64,000 bases of DNA, from the NCBI GenBank assembly GCA_035623255.1, contig DASPTU010000112.1:1-64000 (forward strand), read 5' to 3'. Positions 17,158 to 26,332 of the stretch are shown here, one piece after another (position 1 is the first letter of the stretch; each line of letters begins with the position of its first letter). The position numbers and the translations under genes are program-made. The notes below the pieces were generated by a model. It saw only the letters and a program-made list of their open reading frames with translations, searched no databases and was not told the DNA's origin. This DNA comes from JAFAGX01 sp035623255. GTDB taxonomy: Bacteria > Acidobacteriota > Terriglobia > Terriglobales > Acidobacteriaceae.

Positions 17158-18240
17158 ATGAGAGGCGAAATTCTGGTAGCGGTATTAACGCTGACCTTGT
17201 TTCCATACGCTGCGTTTGCGAATGAAACTTCGCCCCCAAGCGGTGAAGTTTACGGTTTCTCCAGCGAAGATTTCGGGGACAGTTCCTATCTGGGCGTGGA
17301 TACGCGCGACATCACACCGGACCAGCTGAGCGCCCTGCACTTGAAAGAAGAGACCGGAGTCGTGATCACCATGGTGGATCAGGATGCCCCGGCGGGAAAG
17401 GTCGGTCTCAAAGAGCAGGATGTGATCCTGACGCTTAATGGGGAGAAGGTCGTCAGTGTGGAACAGCTCCGCCGCATGATCAGGGAAACGCCGCCGGGAC
17501 GCGTAATCGAATTGGGTGTGAGTCGTAACGGCCAACCCATGACGTTCAAGGTGCAGCTTGCCGACCGAAAGAGCAGCTCGTTGCATGATTTTGGATCCAA
17601 GATGAAGGATTTCCATTTTGATATGCCAGCATTGCCGGCCATGCCCGAAATCGATGTGCCGGTATCGGTCGTGATTGTGCACTCGGCGGGGCGCAGCGGG
17701 CTGATAGTGGAAAACCTAACGTCGCAACTGGGCGATTTCTTTGGAGCTAAGAATGGTGAAGGGGTCCTGGTACGCTCAGTCGAAAAGGGAAGCCGTGCAG
17801 AGAAGGCCGGATTCCGGGCGGGCGACGTCATTGTGAAGATCAACGATGAGCCGATTCACGATGCCAGTGATTTTTCCCACGCGCTTCGCTCCCGACAGGG
17901 CACCACAGCCAGCATCAGCATTCTGCGGGACAAAAAGGAACAGAGCATTACACTCACCCTGCCGGAGCGGAGACAGTCCGGGCAAAATCGCGAAAGCTTG
18001 AACATTCCAGACTTCGAAGGTCAATGGGCCCGCATCGAACCGCAAATGGAAGAGGCCATCAACCAGCGTCTCGCCGAAATCGGGCCACAAACCGAACGGG
18101 CCATGAAAGAAGTAGAGACCCATCAGCGCGCGATTGAAAGGGCCATGCTTGAAGCGGAACGTGAACTGCGGGATCACGAGCGGGAGATCGAAAAAGCGCT
18201 GCGTCATCACCAGTGGCAACCCGGCTGCGCAGAAATCTAG
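17158..18240 (+). CDS. Exported protein with two PDZ domains and a coiled-coil tail
   Basis: About 360 residues with a signal peptide ending near AAFANE. Two PDZ domains are visible: first at about 45-130 (LGVDTRD...VGLKEQDVILTLNGE), second at about 185-265 (GVLVRSVEKGSRAEKAGFRAGDVIVKIND). A Glu/Arg-rich helical C-terminus of about 80 residues follows. No protease domain is present, unlike HtrA, so this is a peptide-binding or scaffold protein. ATG 17158 was preferred over the GTG at 17152. In the ECF cluster it could bind misfolded envelope protein ends and signal to the anti-sigma, as PDZ domains do in other stress systems. Confidence 0.8.
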   Translation: MRGEILVAVLTLTLFPYAAFANETSPPSGEVYGFSSEDFGDSSYLGVDTRDITPDQLSALHLKEETGVVITMVDQDAPAGKVGLKEQDVILTLNGEKVVSVEQLRRMIRETPPGRVIELGVSRNGQPMTFKVQLADRKSSSLHDFGSKMKDFHFDMPALPAMPEIDVPVSVVIVHSAGRSGLIVENLTSQLGDFFGAKNGEGVLVRSVEKGSRAEKAGFRAGDVIVKINDEPIHDASDFSHALRSRQGTTASISILRDKKEQSITLTLPERRQSGQNRESLNIPDFEGQWARIEPQMEEAINQRLAEIGPQTERAMKEVETHQRAIERAMLEAERELRDHEREIEKALRHHQWQPGCAEI

Positions 18241-18243
18241 CAG

Positions 18244-19737
18244 TTATCGGCCGGACGCGTGCGGGCGGCTGCGCGCGAGATCCGGCGCCAGGCAAACCCG
18301 ATTTCTTCCCGCCTGTTTAGCGGCATAAAGCCCCGCATCCGCGGCCTGGACCAACTCGTCGCGTGTGGTCCCGTGCTCTGGATAGTTTGCGGCCCCGGCG
18401 CTGATGGTTACGGGACGAGCAACCCCGGGAAATTGCCAGGTCTCCACGATTCGTCGCAGTTTGTCAGCTATCGCCAGTGAGTGCTGCGGTGTGGTTTGGG
18501 AGAGCAGAATGGCGAATTCCTCGCCTCCATATCGGCAAACCACATCGATTTTCCGAACCTGTTGATGAAATATGGATGACACCTGCCGCAGTACCTCATC
18601 ACCCAGTAAGTGTCCGAATTCGTCGTTGAGCCTTTTGAACTGGTCAATATCGATCATCAGCACGCCCAGCCCTGACCTCAGCCGGCGTGCACGCTCAATC
18701 TCTTCAGCGATTCGTAATTCGAAGAAGCGGCGGTTGAAAATGCCGGTGAGCCCGTCGAGGTATGCGAGCTGTTTCACACGGTTTACGTAGTATGCGTTTT
18801 GGATGGCTGTGGCACAAATATCCGCCACTGACTCCAGTGGTTGGATCTCGTTCGGATTGAAGGCACTCTTTTTATTACTGTCGAGCGCCAGCACACCCAG
18901 GGTTTGTCCGAATGAGATCAGCGGAATACACATCTGCGAGCGACTTTCGAGGTATAAGCCAGCGTCAGCCGTGGCGTCAGCCTCGATAATGGTTTTGGTA
19001 GCCTCCAAGGCCCGTCGCCAGGGCAGGTGCTCACCTGCTTGCGGGTGGCCGCCGTCAGCTACGCGCGACGTAAGGGTTCCATGTTTTGCCCGCATCACCA
19101 ATTCTTCTTCATCTTTGAGAAGCACCGAAACCTGAGATACACCGAACGCCTGCTGAACCAGTACGCAGACCTTTGAAAGAAGCTCATTTAAATCGAGCAC
19201 TGCGGTCATCTGCTGGGCAATAGCGTTAATCGCCTCCAGCTGGGAAGCCCGCCGACGTTCAAGTGCGTGCAGGCGCGCATTCTGCAAAGCCATCGATGCC
19301 TGGGTCGAGAAAAGCGTGAGCAGATCCACGGTTTCTGCATCGAAGTGGTTGAGTTTTTCGCTCTGGCAATCGAGGACCCCCACCACCTCATCTCGAACCA
19401 TTAAGGGTACGGCCAGTTCGGAACGGGTGGCTTTGGCGGCCAAAACGTAACGAGTGTCCTTGGTCACATCCGGGGCATAGACAGGTCGTTTCTGTTGCGC
19501 AGCTGCGCCAGTAATACCTTTTCCGACGTGCACCCGCATGCTGTCCTGGCCATGATCCCAACCGACCTGTCGGCGCACATACAGTTCGCCACTCTCCTTA
19601 TCCAGCAGCAAGATTGCGACATTTTGCAAATGGAAATAGTCGCGCGCGATCAGCAAAATCTGTTGGAACACCTCGTCCAAATCAAAGGTGGACAACACCG
19701 CCTGGCTGGCGTCATAGAGGATGGCGATTTTTTGCAT
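18244..19737 (-). CDS. GAF-GAF-GGDEF diguanylate cyclase
   Basis: About 497 residues with no membrane segments. Two GAF sensor domains (about 5-155 and 165-320) are followed by a GGDEF domain (about 325-485) with intact active-site motif GGEEF (404-408). An inhibitory RxxD site (RKID, 395-398) lies exactly five residues upstream. It should make c-di-GMP from two GTP and be feedback-inhibited by the product. The GAF domains may bind small ligands or a cofactor. The start is uncertain (ATG 19737 or TTG 19749). It is convergent with the PDZ gene. Confidence 0.9.
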   Translation of the reverse strand: MQKIAILYDASQAVLSTFDLDEVFQQILLIARDYFHLQNVAILLLDKESGELYVRRQVGWDHGQDSMRVHVGKGITGAAAQQKRPVYAPDVTKDTRYVLAAKATRSELAVPLMVRDEVVGVLDCQSEKLNHFDAETVDLLTLFSTQASMALQNARLHALERRRASQLEAINAIAQQMTAVLDLNELLSKVCVLVQQAFGVSQVSVLLKDEEELVMRAKHGTLTSRVADGGHPQAGEHLPWRRALEATKTIIEADATADAGLYLESRSQMCIPLISFGQTLGVLALDSNKKSAFNPNEIQPLESVADICATAIQNAYYVNRVKQLAYLDGLTGIFNRRFFELRIAEEIERARRLRSGLGVLMIDIDQFKRLNDEFGHLLGDEVLRQVSSIFHQQVRKIDVVCRYGGEEFAILLSQTTPQHSLAIADKLRRIVETWQFPGVARPVTISAGAANYPEHGTTRDELVQAADAGLYAAKQAGRNRVCLAPDLARSRPHASGR

Positions 19738-19850
19738 TCGGCTGGCCAAATTTTAGCGGGAATCTTGTGCATTACCGAGGTACCGAAAGTAATGTGCTTC
19801 AGCTTTGAGAGGATCGCAACTCTGATGCCGCAGTCAGTCCCAACTTAGCC

Positions 19851-20072
19851 CTATAGCTTGTGCAACTTCGCTTGCCGCCTTCGTGCAGCCACGGTCTTGA
19901 TGATTCCAAAGACAACCAGGCAAAACCAGAAGTCGACGGCCATACCCAGATCAATCTTGAAGGGTGAATGGTGGGCACGCACCGGAAGGTGTCTCTCGAG
20001 CACAAAGTAGATCACGTTGCCCGCGACCACCGCTACCAAGGCATGGAGAAAATTGGCCGTTGACTTAGACAA
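19851..20072 (-). CDS. Small inner-membrane protein, unknown
   Basis: 73 residues with two hydrophobic segments (about 8-28 and 42-60) and a strongly basic C-terminus (RRRQAKLHKL), which suggests that end is cytoplasmic. No family was recognised. It sits alone between the diguanylate cyclase and recG. A proper start and plausible topology support it, but its length limits certainty. Confidence 0.6.
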   Translation of the reverse strand: MSKSTANFLHALVAVVAGNVIYFVLERHLPVRAHHSPFKIDLGMAVDFWFCLVVFGIIKTVAARRRQAKLHKL

Positions 20073-20136
20073 TGCTTGTGACCTCTAGCGGACCCTCTAC
20101 TGCGTGCTCGGATTCATCCTGCTAACATCCCTTCAG

Positions 20137-22335
20137 ATGCTCGAACCGGAAACATCTGTTCAATACGTCAAAGGAATCGGCCCGCGCATAGCGGAAGTTC
20201 TGGCGGCGAAAGGGATCCATACTGTCGACGATCTTCTCCATTATCTGCCATTCCGCTACGAAGACCGCCTGAATCCGCGTGGCATTGGGGAGCTCCGGCC
20301 GGGAGAAATGGCAACCGTTATAGCTGAAGTCCGGACCTCAGGGCTTTTTCGCACCCGCCGCATGCCAATTTTTCAAATGACGGCGGGCCAGGGGAGGGCG
20401 CGGCTCAAATGCATCTGGTTCAATGCCTCGTACCTTCAAGACAAGTTCAAGCCGGGCCAGTTAGTCGCGTTATACGGCAAGGTGGATGAAGACTATCGCG
20501 GCGGCGATTTGCAGATCGTTCAGCCGCAGTTTGAAATTCTGGGCGATCCCGCGGATGAGAGTGACGACGTAACCGGAAAGAAGCTGCAAGCCTCACTCGA
20601 GATTGGCCGCATCGTTCCCATTTACGAATCAGCTGGCCAAGGCCGGCTGACCTCGCGCTGGTTCCGGCGGAGTATTCACACCGCGCTAGAGAACCTCACG
20701 CCTGATTTGCCGGACGCAATTCCGGCTGCGGTTCGCGGCCACTTGGGCCTCATCTCGCCTCATGAGGCGCTCTGGAAAGTACACTGGCCCTTACCAGGCA
20801 CAAGCATGGAAGACCTGCAATCGTTGCGTACGCCTGGCCACATCCGCCTTATTTTTGAAGAACTGTTCTTCATCGAGCTAGGGCTGGAACTCAAACGTCG
20901 CGAGCAGAAGGCCCAGACCGGCATTGCTTTTCAATTGGACGACCGCGTTCGTGCGGCCATCAAGAAAATACTCCCGTTTCACCCAACGGCTGCGCAGAAA
21001 AGGGCCCTCAAAGAGATTGCGTCGGACATGGAGAAGCCGATTCCCATGCGACGCCTGCTGCAAGGGGATGTGGGCTCCGGAAAAACCATAGTTGGGTTTG
21101 AAGCCGCAATCATCGCCATCGAAAACGGCTTCCAGGTGGCGCTGATGGCGCCGACCGAGATTCTCGCGCAACAACACTATTTTTCTGCTCGCCACATCCT
21201 TGAGGCTGCCGGATACCGCATCGTCCTGCTAACTGGGTCGCTGGAAGACGACCGCAAGCGAGACATACGCCGCCATATCGCGCACGGAGATGCACAACTC
21301 GTGATAGGAACGCACGCGTTGATCGAACAGAAGGTTGAGTTTGCCAAGCTGGGTTTGGTGATCGTTGACGAACAGCATCGCTTCGGGGTTCTGCAGAGAT
21401 TCAAGCTGATGAAAAAAACGAGCGAACCCCGGGATGGCGGTCGATCTATCGGAGAACGTCCTGAGCGCAATCCAGCCGGAGGCGAGCCGGACGTACTCGT
21501 GATGACAGCTACGCCGATACCCCGAACACTCGCACTCACCCTGTATGGAGACCTTGATGTCAGTGTCATTGACGAGATGCCACCCGGCCGAACGCCGATT
21601 GTGACCCGTCGCGTTTCTGATGACCGCGCCAAAGAAGTCTGGGATTTTGTGCGCAAACAAGTGACAGCCGGGCACCAGGCGTACGTTGTTTACCCTGTCA
21701 TTGAAGAAAACGAAGAACGCGAACTTAAGGCAGCAATGAAGATGTACAAGGAACTGAGCCAGCGTGTCTTCCCGGATTTGCGCGTGGGAGTGTTGCATGG
21801 GCGGATGGAGCCTGATCTCAAGGAGCAGGTGATGCGGGCGTTTCAGAAAAATGAACTGCATATCCTTGTCTCAACCACCGTTATCGAGGTGGGCGTAGAC
21901 GTGTCGAATGCCAACGTGATGGTGATTGAGCATGCCGAACGCTTCGGCCTGGCCCAGTTGCATCAGCTGCGGGGACGCATCGGCCGAGGCGCCGCGAAAT
22001 CCTACTGTGTCCTGATGACCGGCGGGAAGATTTCCGAAGACGGAGAGCGCCGTCTGGATGCCATGGTACGCACGAATGACGGATTTCAAATCGCCGAGCT
22101 CGATTTGGAGTTGCGTGGGCCGGGAGAATTCTTCGGAACGCGCCAGGCCGGTCTGCCGAGTTTTCGCGTGGCGAACCTGATCCGCGATCGGCAGTTGCTG
22201 GAAGCTGCCAAACGGGAAGCGGCAGCCGTCCTCGACGGGCCCAACCGCGAGATCAGCGAACCGGAGATCGATAGGGCTCTGCGCTATATGCGCACCAAGT
22301 GGCATAAAACGTATGGGCTCGTCGAGGTCGGATGA
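20137..22335 (+). CDS. recG: ATP-dependent DNA helicase RecG
   Basis: 732 residues. RecG remodels stalled replication forks and Holliday junctions. The N-terminal wedge domain begins at VQYVKGIGPRIAEVL and is followed by an OB fold. The helicase motor carries Walker A GDVGSGKT, DEQHRFGV in motif II, and motif VI QLRGRIGRG. A short non-conserved Arg/Pro/Gly-rich insert lies before VMTATPIPRT. The ATG at 20137 begins the conserved region; the GTG at 20104 is rejected. It is convergent with the gene at 22352. Confidence 0.96.
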   Translation: MLEPETSVQYVKGIGPRIAEVLAAKGIHTVDDLLHYLPFRYEDRLNPRGIGELRPGEMATVIAEVRTSGLFRTRRMPIFQMTAGQGRARLKCIWFNASYLQDKFKPGQLVALYGKVDEDYRGGDLQIVQPQFEILGDPADESDDVTGKKLQASLEIGRIVPIYESAGQGRLTSRWFRRSIHTALENLTPDLPDAIPAAVRGHLGLISPHEALWKVHWPLPGTSMEDLQSLRTPGHIRLIFEELFFIELGLELKRREQKAQTGIAFQLDDRVRAAIKKILPFHPTAAQKRALKEIASDMEKPIPMRRLLQGDVGSGKTIVGFEAAIIAIENGFQVALMAPTEILAQQHYFSARHILEAAGYRIVLLTGSLEDDRKRDIRRHIAHGDAQLVIGTHALIEQKVEFAKLGLVIVDEQHRFGVLQRFKLMKKTSEPRDGGRSIGERPERNPAGGEPDVLVMTATPIPRTLALTLYGDLDVSVIDEMPPGRTPIVTRRVSDDRAKEVWDFVRKQVTAGHQAYVVYPVIEENEERELKAAMKMYKELSQRVFPDLRVGVLHGRMEPDLKEQVMRAFQKNELHILVSTTVIEVGVDVSNANVMVIEHAERFGLAQLHQLRGRIGRGAAKSYCVLMTGGKISEDGERRLDAMVRTNDGFQIAELDLELRGPGEFFGTRQAGLPSFRVANLIRDRQLLEAAKREAAAVLDGPNREISEPEIDRALRYMRTKWHKTYGLVEVG

Positions 22336-22351
22336 GAGTCGGGATCCGCGG

Positions 22352-23758
22352 CTAGTCCTGCGCTGCTATCTGATACTGTTCCAACTTGCCATCCGACATC
22401 TCATAAGTCCAGGCCCGCAGGGTTTTGCCGGGAAACCTGATTTCGTAAACTCGCAGCTTCATCCCGCCACGTAAAGCCTCGTTGGTTTGACTGAACTGCT
22501 GCGGATTGCCCAAAGGCCCCAGCCCGCTGGCGAAATCTTTAAGGGCCTGCTCGCTGAAATAGAAATTGGCATTATCTGTGAATAGAGAGCGGTCGATGGT
22601 TCCAGCCTGCAGGCCTGTGAAAATTCGCTTCGCTTGCTCCAGCTTTGCCGCGGTTTGCGGATCATCGCTTGCCAATATCAGAGGCGCGATCCCGCGAGCG
22701 ATTTGGCCGGAGGCCGCGACTGCGTCCTGGTTGGTAAGCACGACGATGGCAACCCTGTCATCGGGGAAAACCATGTTTTCCGCCGTAAACCCAGAAACCT
22801 CGCCACCATGAGACAAAGCGCGATGCCCGAATGCAGAGCTGATGTCCACCCCCAGTCCATATCGCGTTCCCAAGCCGTTTTTCAGCACAACCTCGGTTTC
22901 AAACTCGCGGTAGGATTCGGGTTTTAAGAGCTTTTGATCAATCATCGCAATGTCCCACTTCGCCAAATCCTCGGCCGGCATGGCAAGTTCCCCGGCCGCA
23001 AACAGCCAGCCTTTTCCTTCTTTCGGCGCGGGGCGCAACGGACCGAGCGCATAGCGTATGTAGCCAGTTGGATCAGTATCGCCAAGTTTTGCCTGGTCTG
23101 TGTCTGCAACGCTCTGCATCCCCAGCGGCGTGAAGACGTTCTTCTGCAGAAATTGCATCAAGGGCATACCACTGGCCTTTTCCACAATCAGCCCGGCGAT
23201 CACGTAGTTGGTGTTGCTGTATTGCCATTTTGTGCCGGGATCGAAATCCAGCGGTTTTTTCGCCCAAACGTCGAGAATCTTCTGGGCCGTGACCGGCTGC
23301 AGCATCATGGGCATGACATAATCCTGTGGCCAGTAATCCTGATAGCCGGAGGTGTGGGACAAGAGTTGACGAATGGTGACCTCGTTGGCTCGCGTAAGGT
23401 CGGGGATGAACCTGGAAACTTTGTCATCCAGAGAAAGTTTGCCGCGTTCCTGCAAGAGAAGGATTGCGGTTGCGGTAAATTGCTTGCTGATCGAGCCGAC
23501 GCTGTAACGCATCTCCGGCTTTGCGGAAGTTTGCGGCTCAAGGCGCGCGTCTCCATAGGCCCTCAGATACGCGATCCGCTCATCTTTGACAATGGCCACT
23601 GAGGCGCTCGGCACACCGGTTTTGGCCAGAATGTCAGCAGCCAGGCTGTCAATTTTCTGCTGCAGATCTGACGGAAGCTGCGTTTGCGCGGCAGCGAGCG
23701 TGAGGCATATCAGCAAAAAGATCAGCCCACCAAAATTCCACAAATAACGTCGAGACAT
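22352..23758 (-). CDS. Serine beta-lactamase-like hydrolase (class C / PBP4-type fold)
   Basis: 468 residues with a signal peptide ending near AAAQTQ. The catalytic SxxK motif is SISK in VGSISKQF, the YxN motif is YSN in WQYSNTNY, and the KTG-equivalent is HGG in LSHGGEVSGF. A C-terminal extension of about 110 residues resembles a nuclear-transport-factor-like domain often attached to these proteins. Such hydrolases range from carboxypeptidases to esterases; a true antibiotic-hydrolysing role is not implied. ATG 23758 follows AGGAGG. Confidence 0.88.
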   Translation of the reverse strand: MSRRYLWNFGGLIFLLICLTLAAAQTQLPSDLQQKIDSLAADILAKTGVPSASVAIVKDERIAYLRAYGDARLEPQTSAKPEMRYSVGSISKQFTATAILLLQERGKLSLDDKVSRFIPDLTRANEVTIRQLLSHTSGYQDYWPQDYVMPMMLQPVTAQKILDVWAKKPLDFDPGTKWQYSNTNYVIAGLIVEKASGMPLMQFLQKNVFTPLGMQSVADTDQAKLGDTDPTGYIRYALGPLRPAPKEGKGWLFAAGELAMPAEDLAKWDIAMIDQKLLKPESYREFETEVVLKNGLGTRYGLGVDISSAFGHRALSHGGEVSGFTAENMVFPDDRVAIVVLTNQDAVAASGQIARGIAPLILASDDPQTAAKLEQAKRIFTGLQAGTIDRSLFTDNANFYFSEQALKDFASGLGPLGNPQQFSQTNEALRGGMKLRVYEIRFPGKTLRAWTYEMSDGKLEQYQIAAQD

Positions 23759-23956
23759 CACATCCTCCTGAAAACCGCACAGTTTAGCACTTATAGAAGA
23801 AGCTCGATTTCACTCTCCCCGAAGTGGTCGGTTACGAGCCGATGAATGCAGGGCCCTCATTCTGCTTCGGTCCTTGTAACTTTCGCCAGCCTGGAACATC
23901 TCATGAACCACCGCCCAACCTTTGGGCACAAACTCACGTCAAAATCAGGAGGATTT

Positions 23957-24310
23957 ATGAGAAAGATTTTCTGCCGCTTGATGGCCATGTGTCTGCTTGC
24001 GGCTTCTGTTGCTGCTTTCGCGCAATCCGGCGGCAGCATGGGACAAGACAACATGAAATCTGATGACGCATCGAAGAAGGCTGTAAGCGTCACCGGCAAG
24101 ATCAGTGATGATGGAAAGATGTTCACCAGTGACAAGGACAACAAAACCTGGACGGTCGTAAACCCGGAAGCACTAAAAGGTCATGAAGGGCATCACGTCA
24201 CCCTGAAGGCCCATGTATATCCGGACAAGAATGAAATCCACGTCATGTCGGTAAAGATGGCGAAGGGCGGCATGAGCGACAACATGAAGAACGACAACAT
24301 GCAGCACTGA
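23957..24310 (+). CDS. Small secreted Met/His-rich protein
   Basis: 117 residues from ATG 23957, after a strong AGGAGG. A signal peptide ends at AAFAQ. A small beta-rich core (about 42-100) has a VTGKISDDGKMF...TWTV pattern. The C-terminus is rich in Met, Asn, Lys and Asp. The many Met and His residues (GHEGHH, MKNDNMQH) could bind metal, but no named family was recognised. It is convergent with the anti-sigma gene across a hairpin at 24330-24357. Confidence 0.75.
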   Translation: MRKIFCRLMAMCLLAASVAAFAQSGGSMGQDNMKSDDASKKAVSVTGKISDDGKMFTSDKDNKTWTVVNPEALKGHEGHHVTLKAHVYPDKNEIHVMSVKMAKGGMSDNMKNDNMQH

Positions 24311-24329
24311 GTTTCGGGGATCACCGGAA

Positions 24330-24357
24330 GTCCCGGCGGCATTCCCGTCGCCGGGAC
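24330..24357. terminator. Hairpin between convergent genes
   Basis: GTCCCGGCG (24330-24338) pairs perfectly with CGCCGGGAC (24349-24357) around a 10-base loop, within the gap between the convergent genes ending at 24310 and 24391. The stem is strong, but neither side has a real T-run, so termination is plausible rather than certain. Confidence 0.5.
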
Positions 24358-24390
24358 ATTAAACAGCAGGGGTCATCGTTCTCCTCAGTC

Positions 24391-24930
24391 TTACGAATTC
24401 AAATATTTCTTCATGCACCGCACGCAGGGCACAAACCCCTCTCGCATTGCCTCTGCGGCGGCAATGGTTCGCACCCTCGCCTTATCGTGAATAAAGCGGC
24501 AACCGGGTACATGAAATGTTTTGCCACTGTCCGCAACTACTACCATCAGGCCGGGTGGCACGCCGCTGCCAGGATATGCGTGTTCAGAGCGCAGTTCCGG
24601 CCGAGTGGACGTGGACGAGCGCGCGAGTTCGAAGCTGCCGGCGACCAGCAATGACGCAGCAGCCGCAACCATCCAGCCCAGAAAGGTTCGCCTTGCGGGG
24701 GCTGCATTCTCCTCGAGCCTGCGGTGTAGACGCTGGCTGAACCCCAGGGGTACTTCCAGCATGCGCTCATCACCGTATAACTGGACGACGTTGCGCGTAC
24801 CCTCGAGCACCGCCGAACAATTTTTGCAACCCCTAAAGTGCTCTTCTATGGCAGCGCGCAAAGCCGGATCGACCTCTCCGTCGAGATAGTTGGAAATCTC
24901 GCGCCAGACTTGTTCGCAGCCGACTACCAT
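24391..24930 (-). CDS. Zinc-type anti-sigma factor with C-terminal Ada-like Cys/His cluster
   Basis: 179 residues from ATG 24930, which overlaps the end of the sigma gene by 7 bases. The ZAS motif H31-x3-C35-x2-C38, with Cys5, is at the N-terminus. One membrane helix spans about 84-101. The outer part ends in FHVPGCRFIH ... FVPCVRC (His140, Cys144, His148, Cys169, Cys172), a pattern like the small Ada-type zinc-binding module found on various secreted proteins. The periplasmic position of a second metal or thiol site suggests redox or metal sensing; that is inference. Confidence 0.83.
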   Translation of the reverse strand: MVVGCEQVWREISNYLDGEVDPALRAAIEEHFRGCKNCSAVLEGTRNVVQLYGDERMLEVPLGFSQRLHRRLEENAAPARRTFLGWMVAAAASLLVAGSFELARSSTSTRPELRSEHAYPGSGVPPGLMVVVADSGKTFHVPGCRFIHDKARVRTIAAAEAMREGFVPCVRCMKKYLNS

Positions 24931-25580
24931 GGCTTCGCCCCCTTTGCAAAAGACAGCGCTCGGCTCCAGGTCCCGCCAAGTCCCGGAGCGAGCAAGTCGC
25001 GCAGCATGAGGCGGGCCCTTAACAGGCGGGTCTTCACCGACGCGGTTGTGATCCCGAGGGCCTTCGCGGTCTCCTCGATACTCATATGCTGCATGTCTCG
25101 GAGCACGAAAACTTCGCGGTACTTTTCTCCCAAGGACGCCAGTGCTTCTGCCAGCTTTTGCCGGACCTCCTTGCGCTCCAAAGTTTCCAGAGGAATCTCC
25201 CGCCAATCGGCAAAATCGCGCGGAACGTAATTACCCTCCTCGTCCTGGTGCTCCACCATCGGTTCCATGATGCGGGCGTGTTCTTTCCTTCTCCGCATGC
25301 GCGCCTCATTCACCGTAATTTGGAGAAGCCAGGTGCTGAACTTCGACTCTTCCCGAAACTGGCGAATATACTTAAACGCCTTGAGCATCGCCTCCTGGGC
25401 GACATCTTCCGCATCTGCCTCATTCCGCAAGATGGCAAACGCAGCGGCGAACACGCGCCGTTCGTAAGGTCGAATGAGTTGGTAAAAGACATCACGTTCA
25501 CCATCCCGCAGGCGCCGGATCAGCACTCCCTCGTCTAGTTGTTCCGCTGGAGATTCCAGCGAGGTCCGCTTTTCCGGCAT
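24924..25580 (-). CDS. ECF RNA polymerase sigma factor
   Basis: 218 residues. Region 2 shows EDVAQEAMLKAFKYIRQF and FSTWLLQITVNEARMRRR; region 4 shows YREVFVLRDMQHMSIEETAKALGI and a VKTRLLRAR helix. It differs from the paralogous pair at 14298 and 52084, so it belongs to another ECF group. The anti-sigma start overlaps its stop (translational coupling). It begins 39 bases after the cytochrome b561-type gene on the same strand and so may share that transcript. Confidence 0.92.
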   Translation of the reverse strand: MPEKRTSLESPAEQLDEGVLIRRLRDGERDVFYQLIRPYERRVFAAAFAILRNEADAEDVAQEAMLKAFKYIRQFREESKFSTWLLQITVNEARMRRRKEHARIMEPMVEHQDEEGNYVPRDFADWREIPLETLERKEVRQKLAEALASLGEKYREVFVLRDMQHMSIEETAKALGITTASVKTRLLRARLMLRDLLAPGLGGTWSRALSFAKGAKPW

Positions 25581-25619
25581 CGTTCCTCACCCTGAGCCCG
25601 TTACTGCCGCCAGACACCG

Positions 25620-26315
25620 TTACTCCAATCGATACTCCGGATCTTTCTTCCACCCCGTCAGCATGGACACAAAGTTATTCCAGCCGTGCAAAGCCACCAT
25701 CACGACGTGCCCAAACACAAAGGCCAGCAGCGCCCACATGACCAGGAAATGCCACAGCCGCGCCCAGTGAAAACCTCCCATCAGCCATGCCAGCCACGAA
25801 AACTGCACCGGCTTCCAAATGGCGAAACCCGTCACTACTGACAACGCTCCCAACACAATTGCGGCCGTATAAGCCTGCTTTTGTAGAGAGTTGTAGACTT
25901 CTCTCGCCGGTGGCTTCGGACCGAAGAGGAAGTAATGGCGAATCATCGGCCACACCTCTGGAATGTCGCGCCGAACAAATAGCATTTGCTTGTAGTTACC
26001 GCTGAACAACTGGTAGCAGACATACACCAGACCTGTCGCCATGTAGATCCACATGAAGGTCAGATGCCATTGCAGGCCTCCGCCAAGCCAGCCGCCGAGC
26101 GCAAGAGCTCTTGGCCAGTGGAGCAGGTCTTTCTCCGGAATCTTGGCTCCAAAGCTGGGAAAAGCCCGGAAGATTTGCAGTCCACTGCCTGCCATCACGA
26201 AAAGAGAAACTGTGTTGAGCCAATGACAAAGACGCACAACAACTGGGTGCTCGTAAGCAGCTTCGGTCACCTCGCCTGTCTTTGCGTCTTCCACTACGAT
26301 TGCGCGGGTTGCCAT
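25620..26315 (-). CDS. Cytochrome b561-type membrane subunit
   Basis: 231 residues with about four membrane helices. Histidines in HPVVVRLCHWLN (helix 1) and in the later helices (HWARLWHFLVMW, FGHVVMVALHGW) are positioned to hold b hemes, as in the cytochrome b561 / Ni-Fe hydrogenase b-subunit family. It begins 17 bases after the molybdoenzyme gene and is probably its quinone-linked membrane partner, an arrangement comparable to MsrP-MsrQ or thiosulfate/formate-type systems but with a different membrane protein. Confidence 0.88.
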   Translation of the reverse strand: MATRAIVVEDAKTGEVTEAAYEHPVVVRLCHWLNTVSLFVMAGSGLQIFRAFPSFGAKIPEKDLLHWPRALALGGWLGGGLQWHLTFMWIYMATGLVYVCYQLFSGNYKQMLFVRRDIPEVWPMIRHYFLFGPKPPAREVYNSLQKQAYTAAIVLGALSVVTGFAIWKPVQFSWLAWLMGGFHWARLWHFLVMWALLAFVFGHVVMVALHGWNNFVSMLTGWKKDPEYRLE

Positions 26316-26332
26316 CTCATCTCCGTCTGCTG

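Noticed and set aside
24931..25206. 92-codon extension of the anti-sigma frame
   Set aside because: It lies wholly within the sigma-factor gene in another frame and is Arg/Gly-rich noise.
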